Part shown: positions 43,230-54,395 of the stretch, in pieces
Position numbering within the stretch: the stretch's first letter is position 1
Layout of the letters: the number at the start of each line of letters is the position of its first letter
DNA from: Bos javanicus
Lineage: Eukaryota; Chordata; Mammalia; Artiodactyla; Bovidae
Assembly (NCBI RefSeq): GCF_032452875.1
Contig: NC_083869.1
Span: forward strand, 78,486,501-78,550,500
DNA length: 64,000 nt
Direction of reading: 5' to 3'
Made by a program: the position numbers and the translations under genes
The notes under the pieces: model-generated
What the model saw: the letters and a program-made list of their open reading frames with translations, nothing else
Told to the model about the DNA's origin: nothing
Database searches by the model: none

Positions 43230-43989
43230 AATCTGAACCTACCTTCTTAAATTTAGCACAAATTGCTCTTTGTAGAAGCCCTCTTGACTCTTCCTGCACC
43301 TCCATGGGGCTAGGGGGGGCCATCCCTGGTGTCCCATTGATGTGTGAATATTCCCTGCCATGGTATTCAGCAGTGCATTATAGTCTGTGTTCTTGAGTGG
43401 CAAGAGGGCATATTTCCTAGACATTCTGCCAAGGCTGGCACAATTCTTGGCACAGACAGGCTTTACTCATGCTGAGATGTATGCCAAAGGAAAGAGAGAT
43501 TAATCCAACAAACATACATTGGGGATTTAAGTTATGTGAATATCCAGGCCCAAGATCCATTTGTAAATAAATGACAGGAATTGTCTAGTTGGAGAGTGAG
43601 GTTTATTTAGTGATTGAAGATGAGGTGTGCGCTGGTGTTTAAGAAGTTCAAGTGCTGGTGTCCATCTCCTCTTTCAATGAGTATTGGCCTTGTGACTTAC
43701 CTTGGTCAGGGACATGTGACAGAAGTGACATTAAGCTAGTTCAAGGCTAGTCTTCAGGAAGTTCTGCAATTTCTGCTTTTATTCTGTGAAAACAGATGCC
43801 ATGCAAGAAACTCAACTACCCTAAGCCTTCCATGTTCTGAGGAAGCCCAAGATACCACTGTGGTGAAAGCATGGGAAGAAACATTCCATATCATCATCTA
43901 TTTTAACTTAGCATTTTTCTTTTTTTTCTTCCCTCTTGCCCATTTGGACATAACTTTCTATTGAAATGTTCTTTGGTTTGTTTGGTCTT
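43230..43989. other. Unassigned intergenic stretch
   Basis: Nothing recognised. Confidence 0.4.
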
Positions 43990-45266
43990 AGTTTTGTAAA
44001 TTCAGTTCTGTTCAGTCGCTTAGTCATGTCCAAAACTTTGTGACCCATGAACCGCAGCACACCAGGTCTCCCTGTCTATCACCAACTGCCAGAGTCTACC
44101 CAAACCCATGTCCATTGAGTTAGTGAAGCCATCCAACCATCTCATCCTCTCTTGTCCCCTTCTTCTTCTGCCATCAATCTTTCCCGGAATCAGGGTCTTT
44201 TTGAATGAATCAGCTCTTCCAATCAGGTGGTCAAAGTACTGGAGTTTCAGCTTCAACATCAGTCCTTCCAACGAACACCCAGGACCCATCTCCTTTAGGA
44301 TGGACTGGTTGGATATCCTTGCAGTCCAAGGAAATCTCAAGCCTTCTCCAACACATCAGTTCAAAAGCATCAATTCTTCAGCTCTCAGCTTTCTTTAGAG
44401 TCCATCTCTTACATCCATACATGACTATTGGAAAAACCATAGTCTTAACTAGATGGACCTTTGCTGACAAAGTAATGTCTCTGCTTTCTAATATGCTGTC
44501 TATGTTGGTCATAACTTCCTTCCAAGGAGTAAACATCTTTTCATTTCATGGCTGCAATCACCATCTGCAATGATTTTGGAGCCCCCCAAAATAAAGTCAG
44601 CCACTGTTTTCACTGTTTCCTCATCTATTTGCCAGGAAATGATGGGACCAGATGCCATGATCTTAGTTTTCTGAATGTAGAGCTTTAAGCCAACGTTTTC
44701 ACTCTTCTCTTCCACTTTCAACAAGAGGCTCTTTAGTTCTTCCTCACTTTCTGCCATAAGGGCTGTGTCATCTGCACATCTGAGGTTATTGATATTTCTC
44801 CCAGCAATCTTTATTCCAGCTTGTGCTTCCTCTAGCCCAGCATTTCTCATGATGTACTTTGCATATAAGTTAAATAAACAGAGTGACAATATACAGCCTT
44901 GAGGTACTCCTTTTCCTATTTGGAACCAGTCTGTTGTTCCATGTCCAGTTCTAACTGTTGCTTCCTGACTTGCATGCAGGTTTCTCAAGAGGCAGGTCAG
45001 ATGGTCTGGTATTCCCATCTCTTTCAGAGTTTTCCACAGTTTATTGTGATCCACACAGTCAAAGGCTTTGGCATAGTCAATAAAGCAGAAATAGATGCTT
45101 TTCTGGAACTCTCTTGCTTTTTCAATGATCCAGCAGATGTTGGCAATTTGTTCTCTGGTTCCTCTGCCTTTTCTAAAACCAGCTTGAACATCTGGAAGTT
45201 CATAGTTCACGTATTGCTGAAGCCTGGCTTGGAGAATTTTGAGCATTACTTTGCAAGTTTTGTAAA
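43990..45266 (-). mobile_element. BovB LINE, 5'-truncated, with perfect 11-bp TSD
   Basis: The body at 44001-45255 is antisense and flanked by exact AGTTTTGTAAA at 43990-44000 and 45256-45266. It begins (right end) in the RT and includes thumb and C-terminal domain. 44509-45246 is a single open RT frame of 245 residues; 44020-44340 is the C-terminal open part. The frame shifts near 44510. Confidence 0.96.
44509..45246 (-). pseudogene. BovB RT ORF, 245 aa, catalytic Tyr to Cys
   Basis: The longest antisense RT frame in the window: LQARLQQYVNYELPDVQAG, FRKGRGTREQIANICW, FCFIDYAKAFDCVDHNKLW, PQGCILSLCLFNLYAKYIM and NNLRCADDTALMAES. The catalytic box at 44767-44778 is CADD rather than YADD; both aspartates remain. 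Without endonuclease or an intact C-terminus it is not autonomous. Confidence 0.92.
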
Positions 45267-45420
45267 CTGTTTCTGCTCAAACATGGAAATTTTACAAAAT
45301 TATATAAAGTTGATTGTGAAGTTGTAGAATGGCAAATAAATTTATAATTATATAATAGAGAAGGCTAAGCAGAAAGTATATTTCAATATGTCACTGTAAA
45401 GACTCTGCCTTATGTAGACT

Positions 45421-45568
45421 TAATGTAAGATAAAGTGAAAGCCACTCAACCATGTCTGACTATTTGTGACCCCATGGGCTCATGCACATGATGCTCCTCT
45501 GTGTACGGAATTCTCCAGGCAAGAATACTGGAGTGGGTTACCACTTCCTTCTCCAGTAATGTAAGATA
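45421..45568 (-). repeat. BovA SINE monomer with perfect 12-bp TSD
   Basis: The body lies at 45433-45556, from 'aagtgaaagccactcaacc' to 'cttccttctccag', between exact TAATGTAAGATA copies at 45421-45432 and 45557-45568. Confidence 0.94.
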
Positions 45569-46039
45569 TGTACCTTCAAATTCAGAAATTTGGATGTTAA
45601 TATGAGGGTGACCTTCTTTGACTTTTTGGACCAGACCACACACCAGCTTTATGTAGACAAATTAATATCCTCTGCTGACACCAGATGAATGTAGCTGAAT
45701 CCAGTGGATCAACAGAATTATGAGGAATAATGAAAGTTGATTTCTCAGCCACTAGTTTTGGGAGTGGTTTGTTATATTGCAAAAGGCAGCTGAAAGATAT
45801 GGGATGTGAAATGTGGATTGGGTGCCTCACAAGTTGTAGTATCAGTATCATTCCCTGTAGACTAATATTATACCATAAAACATCAATAATATTTTTGGAA
45901 TATAACAAAATCATACACAATAAATGCAATCACAAAAGATATATTTCTCTCCAACAATTAGCCATTCAAAAATAGTTCCTAAGATTACATAAAAGGCAAA
46001 ATGGTATCATGCTTAAGAGAATGGATTCAGGGATGAATG
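45569..46039. other. Unassigned intergenic stretch
   Basis: Nothing recognised. Confidence 0.4.
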
Positions 46040-46180
46040 ATACTAATACTAGTGAGAGTAATAATAGTTATTGACTGTTACTATTTATCCACCTAATGTG
46101 TTGAAAAATGTTCTTACTTAATCCTCACAAAATGCCATGAAAATCATTTGTCACAGTTTAAGGTAGAGAAATTTAACTCC
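46040..46180 (+). repeat. MIR-type fragment
   Basis: 'gttattgactgttactatttatcc', 'cttacttaatcctcacaaaat' and 'cacagtttaaggtagagaaat' keep the MIR order. Confidence 0.6.
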
Positions 46181-47387
46181 ACCTGTTTGGTAAACTACAT
46201 TACTGATTCCAAATATTCAAATGTATTTTTTTCTTCTCCATAACTATAGATCTAGATCTCATCCATATAACCAGACAGGCAGATAATCCATGCTATTAAT
46301 CTACCATATTGTATTTTTAGATATCAGCAATCCTGCACCATTGCCAGCAACAACAAAAATATTGATATGTTTTTAATGGCAAGAGTGGGTAGACAAATTC
46401 CTGACTCAAATATAGTAAAAACAGGGTTAGAAAATGTTAAATTTTGACATTTCTTGACTCTGAGATATCTCAGAGATTTTTTTTAATGCTAATGTGCTCT
46501 GTGAATATACTGTAACCTTGCTGCTGGAAATGATTCGACCTTGAAATCCTTTCAGACCATCAATTACAACACGTATAGATAGTTGTATTCCTCAAAACAT
46601 AGGTTGGAAAATGCTATTATAGACAAAGGAATGAGGTAGTCAATTGACTGATTTTTAACTGAAACAACAAGCCTGGGGGAGGGGGAAAGTAAGTCAATGT
46701 ATAGATACCATCCTATTTGACATTATTTAATTTTGCATTAAATAGAATACCAATATTATATTTTATCAGCATATGCTATGTTCTTTTATATTAACAATTA
46801 AACTCATGAAGATATAAACATCATTTCTGGTGTGGAGGCCCAGTAGAGAGGCCACGTTCCAGACACATGTTACTGCTCTCAGGAGGATTCACAAATAGAG
46901 ATTTTATTTTCCTTGTAGCCTAAACTATGTTGACCTATGACTTGGAGAGGAAATGCTCAGTGATGTTAAATAAGGCATGGAATGCATACCTTTTTTCTGC
47001 CCGTTGATGGAATGAATTTCTCTGTAGCTCAGATTCCATTCCAAAAGTAGATTTTCCCATCAGAGAATGGAGTGAAATGTCTGCATTGCAGTGTAATAAT
47101 AACATACATAGGACTGAGCAACCAGAGAGGAGAGAGAAACTATACCTGGATGATGTCTAAAGCAAATGTCCACTTCATAGGATATATTGAAAGAATCTTT
47201 CAGAATCAGCTGAAAAAATATTTCCGAAATTAAATTTTAAACGGATGTTTTAGTGGGGAGTATAAATAAATTTGAGTCTGTGGCAAAGATATGCCCCAAA
47301 ATAGGGTGCAATAATCTCAGTGTAATAATGTAAAAAAAAGAAAAAGACTGAATATTAAAATCAAAATTGCTATAATTGTTCCCCTAG
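46181..47387. other. Unassigned intergenic stretch
   Basis: About 1.2 kb; nothing recognised. Confidence 0.4.
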
Positions 47388-47659
47388 GCAATGGCACCTC
47401 ACTCCAGTACTCTTGCCTGGAAAATCCCATGGACTGAGGAGCCTGGTGGGCTGCAGTCCGTGGGGTCTCGAGGAGTCAGACATGACTGAGCGACGTCACT
47501 TTCACTTTTCACTTTCATGCATTGGAGAAGGAAATGGCAACCCACTCCAGTGTTCTTGCCTGGAGAATCCCAGGGACGGCAGAGCCTGGTGGGCTGACGT
47601 CTATGGGGTCGCACAGAGTTGGACATGACTGAAGCGACTTAGCAGTAGCAGCAGCATAC
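47388..47659 (+). repeat. BOV-A2 SINE (BovA dimer)
   Basis: Two BovA bodies in tandem (47388-47490 and 47522-47645) joined by 'cactttcacttttcactttcatgc', ending in 'agcgacttagcagtagcagcagc'. Confidence 0.95.
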
Positions 47660-47785
47660 TTTTTAAAAGATGAAATGAGTTAATATACAAACCCAATCTG
47701 TATTATTTTGAGTATATGCTTATGTGTGGTTTAGAAATAAGAAGTTATACAAATTTCTAATTCAGTATTGTGAATTTATATAATT

Positions 47786-48004
47786 TCTTCCCAGGTGGCA
47801 CTAGTGATAAAGATCACGCTGGCCAGTGCAGAAGATGCAAGGGACTTGGGCTCAATCCCTGGGTCAGGAAGATCCCCTGGAAAAGGGCATGGCAACCCAC
47901 TCCAGTATTCTTGCCTGGAGAATTCTCATGGACAAAGGAGCCTGGCTAGGCTACAGTCCATGGGGTCACAAAGAGTCAGACATAACTGAAGTGACTTACA
48001 ATGC
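47786..48004 (+). repeat. Bov-tA SINE
   Basis: Head 'cttcccaggtggcactagtg', body 'catggcaacccactccagtattcttgcc' and end 'ataactgaagtgactta'. Confidence 0.93.
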
Positions 48005-48011
48005 ACACATT

Positions 48012-48680
48012 GTGAAATGAAATAATACCATTTGCAGCAACATGTATTGACCTAGAAATTCTCATACTAAGTGAAGTAAGTCAGAAAAAGACGAATGTCA
48101 TATGATGTCACTTATATGTGAAATCTAAAGAACTGATGTAAATGAATTTATTTATAAAACAGAAACAGACTCACAAACTTCAAAACAAACTTATGGTTTG
48201 TGGAAAGGTGTGACCCAGAGGGGTAAATCAAGAATTGGGGATGGACATATACACACTACTATATATATATATATATAACAGATCATCAAAAAGGACCCAC
48301 TGTATAGTACAAGGAACTCTACTCAATGTTCTGTAATAACCTATGGGATAAAAGGGGCTTCCCTGTGGCTCAGCTGGTAAAGAATCTTCCTGTAATGTGG
48401 GAAACCTGGGTTTGATCCCTGGGTTGGGAAGATACCCTGGAGAAGGGAACAGCTACCCACTCCATTATTCTGGCCTGGAGAATTCCATGGACTTTATAGC
48501 CCATGGGGTCACAAAGAGTCAGACACCACTGAGTGATATTCACATTTACTTTCATATGGGAAAAGAATCTAAAAAAAGAATAGGTATATGTTTATGTGTA
48601 ACTGAATCACTTTACTATACCCCTGCAAATAACACAACATTGTAAATCAACTATACTCAAATTTAAAATAAAAGTTAATT
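48012..48680 (+). mobile_element. Artiodactyl L1 3' region, SINE-interrupted
   Basis: 'catttgcagcaacatgtattgacctag', 'cttatatgtgaaatctaaag', 'ggatggacatatacacactac', 'ggaactctactcaatgttctg' then, after a SINE, 'atatgggaaaagaatct' and 'ttgtaaatcaactatactc'. The 3'UTR type is the same as at 22896-24335. An AT dinucleotide run lies at 48261-48277. Confidence 0.85.
48356..48545 (+). repeat. Bov-tA SINE inside L1
   Basis: 'ggggcttccctgtggctcagctgg' to 'gtcagacaccactgagtgatattcac'. The L1 phrase 'tatggga.aaa' on each side is a loose TSD candidate. Confidence 0.92.
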
Positions 48681-49060
48681 TGAAAACTAAAATTAGAGAC
48701 AGGAAAAATGGCAGAAGGCACAGGGCAGTGGCTGACCACACAGAGATGATATCAGGCCCTGAACCTTTGGAGTGGGAGCACTGACTCTGAGACCATAGAC
48801 TGCCAGAAAACCAACCCTAGGGAGTATCAAATAGAACTCACACAAAGCAAACCACTTGAATACAAGACCCAGCATCACTCAACCACCATAGAATCCTGTG
48901 TAGGATGCCTCATCTAAACAACAAGAAAAACAAGAATATAAACCCAGTCATCAACAGACAAGATTACCATGTCACTCAGCCTTGCCCATCACAGGAAAAA
49001 AAAAACCTCAGCACAAATCTCACCCTATATGAAGCTTACAGAAGCCACTGGACCAACCTT

Positions 49061-49337
49061 GCTGTTGCTGCTGCTAAGTCACTTCAGTTGTGTCCCACTC
49101 TGTGCGACCCCATAGACAGCAGCCCACCAGGCTCCCCCGTCCCTGGGATTCTCCAGGCAAGAACACTGGAGTGGGTTGCCATTTCCTTCTCCAATGCATG
49201 AAAGTGAAAAGTGAAAGTGAAGTCGCTCAGTCATGTCTGACCCTCAGTGACCCCCATGGACTGCAGTCTACCAGGCTCCTCCATCCATAGGATTTTCCAG
49301 GCAAGTGTACTGGAGTGGGGTGCCAGTGCCTTCTCTG
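49061..49337 (-). repeat. BOV-A2 SINE in L1 leader, 11-bp TSD
   Basis: An antisense dimer from 'gctgttgctgctgctaagtcac' to 'ggtgccagtgccttctct'. Exact GGACCAACCTT flanks lie at 49050-49060 and 49338-49348. Confidence 0.95.
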
Positions 49338-49394
49338 GGACCAACCTTAGGAGGGCAGAAACCAAAAGGAAAAAAGAATTCAAGTGTGAAGCCT

Positions 49395-50290
49395 AGGAAG
49401 AGGAGACCTCAAACACAATAAGTTTTAAAAATAATGAAAAGATAGAGAAATACTACACAAATGAAGGAACAAACTAGAAACAAAGAAGTTCAAGTAAATG
49501 AAGATGAAATAGGCAAAATACCTGAAGAAGAATTCAGAATAATGATAGTAAAGTTGATCAAAAACTCTGAAAACAGAATGGAGAAAATGAATGCAAGAAT
49601 CAATTAACAAAGACTTGAAGAATTAAAGAATAAACATACAAAGACAAACAATACAAATACTGAAATTAAAAATGATCTAGAAGTAATCAATAGCAGAATA
49701 TCAGAAGCAGAAGAATGAATCAGTGAGTTGGAAGATAAAATGGTGGAAATAACTTCTAAAGAGCAGAATAAAGTAAAAAGAATTGAGGATAGTCTCAGAG
49801 ACCTCCAGGACAACATCAAACACACCAACATTCGAATTATAGGGGTACAGGAGAAGAGAAAAAGAAAGTGTATGAGAAATTTTTTGAAGAAATTATAGTC
49901 GAAAATTTCCCCAACATGGAAAAGGAAATAGTCAATCAACTCCAAGAGATGCAAAGAATCCATACAAGATAAACCCAAGGAGAAACACGCCAAGACATAT
50001 ACCAATCAAACTAACAAAGACTAAACACAAAGAAAGAATATTAAAAGCAGCAAGGGAAAAGCAACAAGTAACATACAAGGGAAACTCCATACATTTAACA
50101 GCTGATCTTTCAGCAGAAACTCTGTAGGCCAGAAAGGAATGGCAGGATATATTTAAAGTACTGAAAGGGGAAAATCTACAACCAAGATTATTGTATCCAG
50201 CAAGGATCTCATTCAAAATTGATGGAGAAATAAAAAAAATTTTTCAGACAAGCAAAAGTTAAGAGAATTCAGTACCACCAAACCAATTTC
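49395..50290 (+). pseudogene. L1 ORF1 remnant (RNA-binding chaperone)
   Basis: Lysine- and glutamate-rich coiled-coil-like coding is followed by TNIRIIGVQEK (about 49825) and KERILKAAREKQQVTYKGNS and LTADLSAETL (about 50030-50125), the conserved C-terminal RNA-binding motifs of mammalian L1 ORF1p. In L1 biology this protein coats L1 RNA. Several in-frame stops (for example near 49604 and 50125) and shifts kill it here. Confidence 0.8.
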
Positions 50291-52029
50291 AAAACAAATG
50301 TTAAAGGGACTTATATAGTCAAGAAATACAAGAGAAGAAAAAGATCCACAAAATCAACCCTAAAAGTGAGAGGATGGAAAATATATATTCCATGCAAATG
50401 GAAAGCAAATGAAAGCTAGAGCAGCAATCCTCATATCAGACAAAACAGATCTTAAAATAAAGATTACAAGAGATAAGGACGGATGCTACATAACGATCAA
50501 GGGATCAGTCCAAGAGTAAGACATAACAATTGTAAATATCTATGCACCCAACATTGGAGCACCTCAATACATAAGACAAACACTAACAGACATAAAAGGA
50601 GAAATTAACAGTAACACAATAATAGTAGGAGACTTTAACACCCCACTCATACCAATGGACAGATCATCAAAACTGAAAGTTAATAAGGAAACACAAGTCT
50701 TAAATGATACATTAGATGAGATGGATCTCATTAATATCTTCAGGACATTCCATCCAAATGCAGAAGAATACACCTTCTTCTCAAGTGTACATGGAACATA
50801 CTTAGGATAGACCACATCTTGGGTCACATCACACCTCAGTAAATTTAAGAAAATTGAAATTATTTCAAGCATCTTCTTCAACCAGAACACTATGAGACTA
50901 GATATCAATTACAAGGAAAAAAAAAACTGTAAGAAACACAAACACGAGGAGATTAAGCAACATGTTACTATATAACAAATAGGTTACTAAAGAAATCAAA
51001 AGGGAAATCAAAAAATTTCTGGAAACAAATGACAATGAAAACATGACAACTCAAAACCTATGGGATCCAGCAAAAGCAATTGTAATTGGGAAGTTTATAG
51101 CAATACAGTCCTACCACAAAAAACAAGAAAAACATTGAATAGACAACCTAACTGTACACCTAACACAACTGGAAAAAGAAGAACAAAAATTCCCCAAAAT
51201 TGATAGAAGGAAAGAAACCATAAGGACCAGAGCAGAAATAAGTGAAAAAGAAATGAAAGAAACAATAGTAAAGATTATTAAAACTAAAAGCTGGTTCTTT
51301 AAGAAGATAAAAAAAATTGACAAACCGTTAGCAAGACTCAACAAGAAAAAAAAAAGAGTCAAATCAACAAAATTAGAAATGAGTAAGGAGAGGTTACAAC
51401 AGACAATCCTTTCCAGAAATACAAAGGATTATAAAAGACTATTGTGACAACTATATGGCAAAAAAATGGATAACCTGGAAGAAATGGACAGATTCTTAGA
51501 AAAGTTCAATCTTCCAAGACTGAACCAGGAAGAAATAGAAATTATGAACAACCACATTACAAGCACTGAAATTGAAGCTGTGATCAGAAATATCCCAAGA
51601 AACAAAAGCCCAGGACCAGATGGCTTCACAGGAGAATTCTGTCAAACATTTGGAGAAGAGCTAATGCCTATCCTTATAAAACTCTTTCAAAAATTGCAGA
51701 GGAAGGAACACTTTCAAACTCATCCTACAAGGCCACCATCACCCTGAAACCAAAACCAGACAAAGAGAACACACAAAAAAGAAAAATACAGGCCAATATC
51801 ATTGATGAGCATAGATGCAAAAATCCTCAACAAAGTTTTAGCAATCAGATTTCAGCAACACATCAAAAAGCTCATACACCGTGATCAAGTTGGGTTATTC
51901 CAGGGATGCAAGGATTCTTCAGTATACACAAATCAATCAATGTGATACACCATATTGACAAATTGAAAGATAAAAGCCATATGATAACCTCAATAGATAC
52001 AGAAAAAACCTTTGACAAAATTCAGCACC

Positions 52030-52168
52030 CATTTATGACTGTTGCTGCTGCTGCTAAGTCATGTCAGTCGTGTCCAACTCTGTGCGACCCCATAGACAGC
52101 AGCCCACCAGGCTCCCCCGTCAGTGGGATTCTCCAGGCAAGAAAACTGGAGTGGGTTCATTTATGACT
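52030..52168 (-). repeat. BovA SINE in L1 ORF2, perfect 11-bp TSD
   Basis: The body lies at 52041-52157, from 'gttgctgctgctgctaagtc' to 'gaaaactggagtgggtt', between exact CATTTATGACT at 52030-52040 and 52158-52168. Confidence 0.95.
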
Positions 52169-52815
52169 ACAGCTCTTCAAAAATGGGCATAGAAGGAACC
52201 TACCTCAACATAGGAAAGGCCATATATAATAAGCCTACAGAAGCTCTATACAGTCAGCAAAAACAAGACCGGGAGCTGACTGTGGCTCAGATCATGAACT
52301 CCTTATTGCCAAATTCAGACTTAAATTGAAGAGAGTGGGAAAAACCACTAGACCATTCAGGTATGACCTTAATCAAATCCCTTATGATTATACAGTGGAA
52401 GTGAGAAATAGATTTAAGGGACTAGATCTGATAGAGTGCCTGATGAACTATGGACTGAGGTTCGTGACATTGTACAGGAGACAAGGATCAAGACCATCCC
52501 CATGGAAAAGAAATGCAAGCAAAATGGCTGTCTGGGGAGGTCTTACCAATAGCTGAGAAAAGAAGAGAAGCGAAAAGCAAAGGAGAAAAGGAAAGACATA
52601 AGCATCTAAATTCAGAGTTCCAAAGAATAGCAAGGAGAGATAAGAAAGCCTTCCTAATGATCAATGCAAAGAAATAGAGGAAAACACAGAATGGGAAAGA
52701 CTAGAGATCTCTTCAAGAAAATTAGAGATACCAAGGGAACATTTCATGCAAAGATGGGCTCAATAAAGGACAGAAATGGCATGGACCTAACAGAAGCAGA
52801 AGATATTAAGAAGAG

Positions 52816-53730
52816 ATGGCAAGAATACACAGAAAAACTGTACAAAAAGAGCTTCACAACCCAGATAATCACGATGGTGTGATCATTCACCTAGAGCCAG
52901 ACATCCTGGAATATGAAGTCAAGTGGGCCTTAGAAAGCATCACTATAAACAAAGCTAGTGGAGGTGATGGAATTCCAGTTGGACTATTCCAAATCCTGAA
53001 AGATGATGCTGTGAAAGTGCTGCACTCAATATGCCAGCAAATTTGGAAAATTCAGCAGTGGCCACAGGATTGGAAAAGGTCAGTTTTCATTCCAATCCCA
53101 AAGAAAGGCAATGCCAAAGAATGTTCAAACTACCGCACAACTGCACTCATCTTACACACTAGTAAAGTAATGCTCAAAATTTTCCAAGCCAGGCTTCAGC
53201 AATACGTGAACTATGAACTTCCAGATGTTCAAGCTGGTTTTAGAAAAGGGAGAGGAATCAGAGATCAAATTGCCAACATCTGCTGGATCATGGAAAAAGC
53301 AAGAGAGTTCCAGAAAAACATCTATTTCTGCTTTATTGACTATGCCAAAGCCTTTGACTGCATTGAACACAATAAACTGTGGAAAATTCTGAAAGAGATG
53401 GGAATACCAGACCACCTGACCTGCCTCTTGAGAAACCTATATACAGGTCAGGAAGCAACAGTTAGAACTAGACATGGAACAACAGACTGGTTCCAAATAG
53501 GAAAAGGAGTACATCAAGGCAGTAAATTGTCACCCTGTTTATTTAACTTATATGCAGAGTACATCATGAGAAACACTGGGCTGGAAGAAGCACAAGCTGG
53601 AATCAAGATTGCCAGGAGAAATATCAATAACCTCAGATATGCAGATGACACCACCCTTATGGCAGAAAGTGAAGAGGAACTCAAAAGCCTCTTGATGAAA
53701 GTGAAAGAGGGAGTGATGAAGTTGGCTTAA
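52816..53730 (+). pseudogene. BovB reverse transcriptase ORF, 304 aa
   Basis: The longest uninterrupted RT frame in the window. In order: ALESITINKASGGDGIPVGL, FIPIPKKGNAKECSNYRT, FRKGRGIRDQIANICW, FCFIDYAKAFDCIEHNKLW, LSPCLFNLYAEYIMRN and NNLRYADDTTLMAES (YADD at about 53638-53649). It ends at 53730 after a short deletion in the thumb. The endonuclease is truncated and the C-terminal domain is in another frame. A host role is not suggested by anything nearby. Confidence 0.93.
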
Positions 53731-53924
53731 AGCTCAACATTCAGAAAACTAAGATCATGGCATCTGGTCCCGTCACTTCATGGGAAACAGATGGGGAAAC
53801 AGGGGAAACAGTGTCAGACTTTATTTTGGGGGCTCCAAAATCACTGTAGATGGTGATTGCAGCCATGAAATTAAAAGACGCTTACTCCTTGGAAGAAAAG
53901 TTATGACCAACCTAGATAGTATAA

Positions 53925-54395
53925 TTGAAAAGCAGAGATATTACTTTGCCAACAAAGGTCCATCTAGTCAAGGCTATGGTTTTTCCAGTGGTCATGTATG
54001 GATGTGAAAGTTGGACTGTGAAGAAATCTGAGCACCAAAGAATTGATGCTTTTGAACTGTGGTGTTGGAGAAGACTCTTGAGAGTCCCTTGGACTGCAAG
54101 GAGATCGAACCAGTCCATTGTGAAGGAGATCAACCCTGGGATTTCTTTGAAAGGAATGATGCTAAAGCTGAAACTCCAGTACTTTGGCCACCTCATGAGA
54201 AGAGTTGACTCATTGGAAAAGACCCTGATGCTGGGAGGGATAGGGGGCAGGAGGAGAAGGGGTCGACAGTGGATGAGATGGCTGGATAGCATCACCGACT
54301 CAATGGACAAGAGTTTGAGTGAACTCCGGGAGTTGGTGATGGACAGGGAGGCCTGGCATGCTGTGATTCATGGGGTCGCAAAGAGTCGGACATGA
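53925..54395 (+). pseudogene. BovB C-terminal domain ORF, 156 aa
   Basis: SRDITLPTKVHLVKAMVFPV, CESWTVKKSEHQRIDAFELW, then a basic block (GGRRRRGRQWMRWLDSITDS) and a final DREAWHAVIHGVAKSRT. It is the part after the RT in RTE-clade LINEs and is basic enough to bind nucleic acid, although I infer that only from composition. The arginine codon that became a stop in three other copies is here CAA/CAC-type and open. Confidence 0.85.

Noticed and set aside
52816..53730. Domesticated host RT gene
   Set aside because: Flanks are broken BovB code in other frames inside an L1; no sign of exons or selection.
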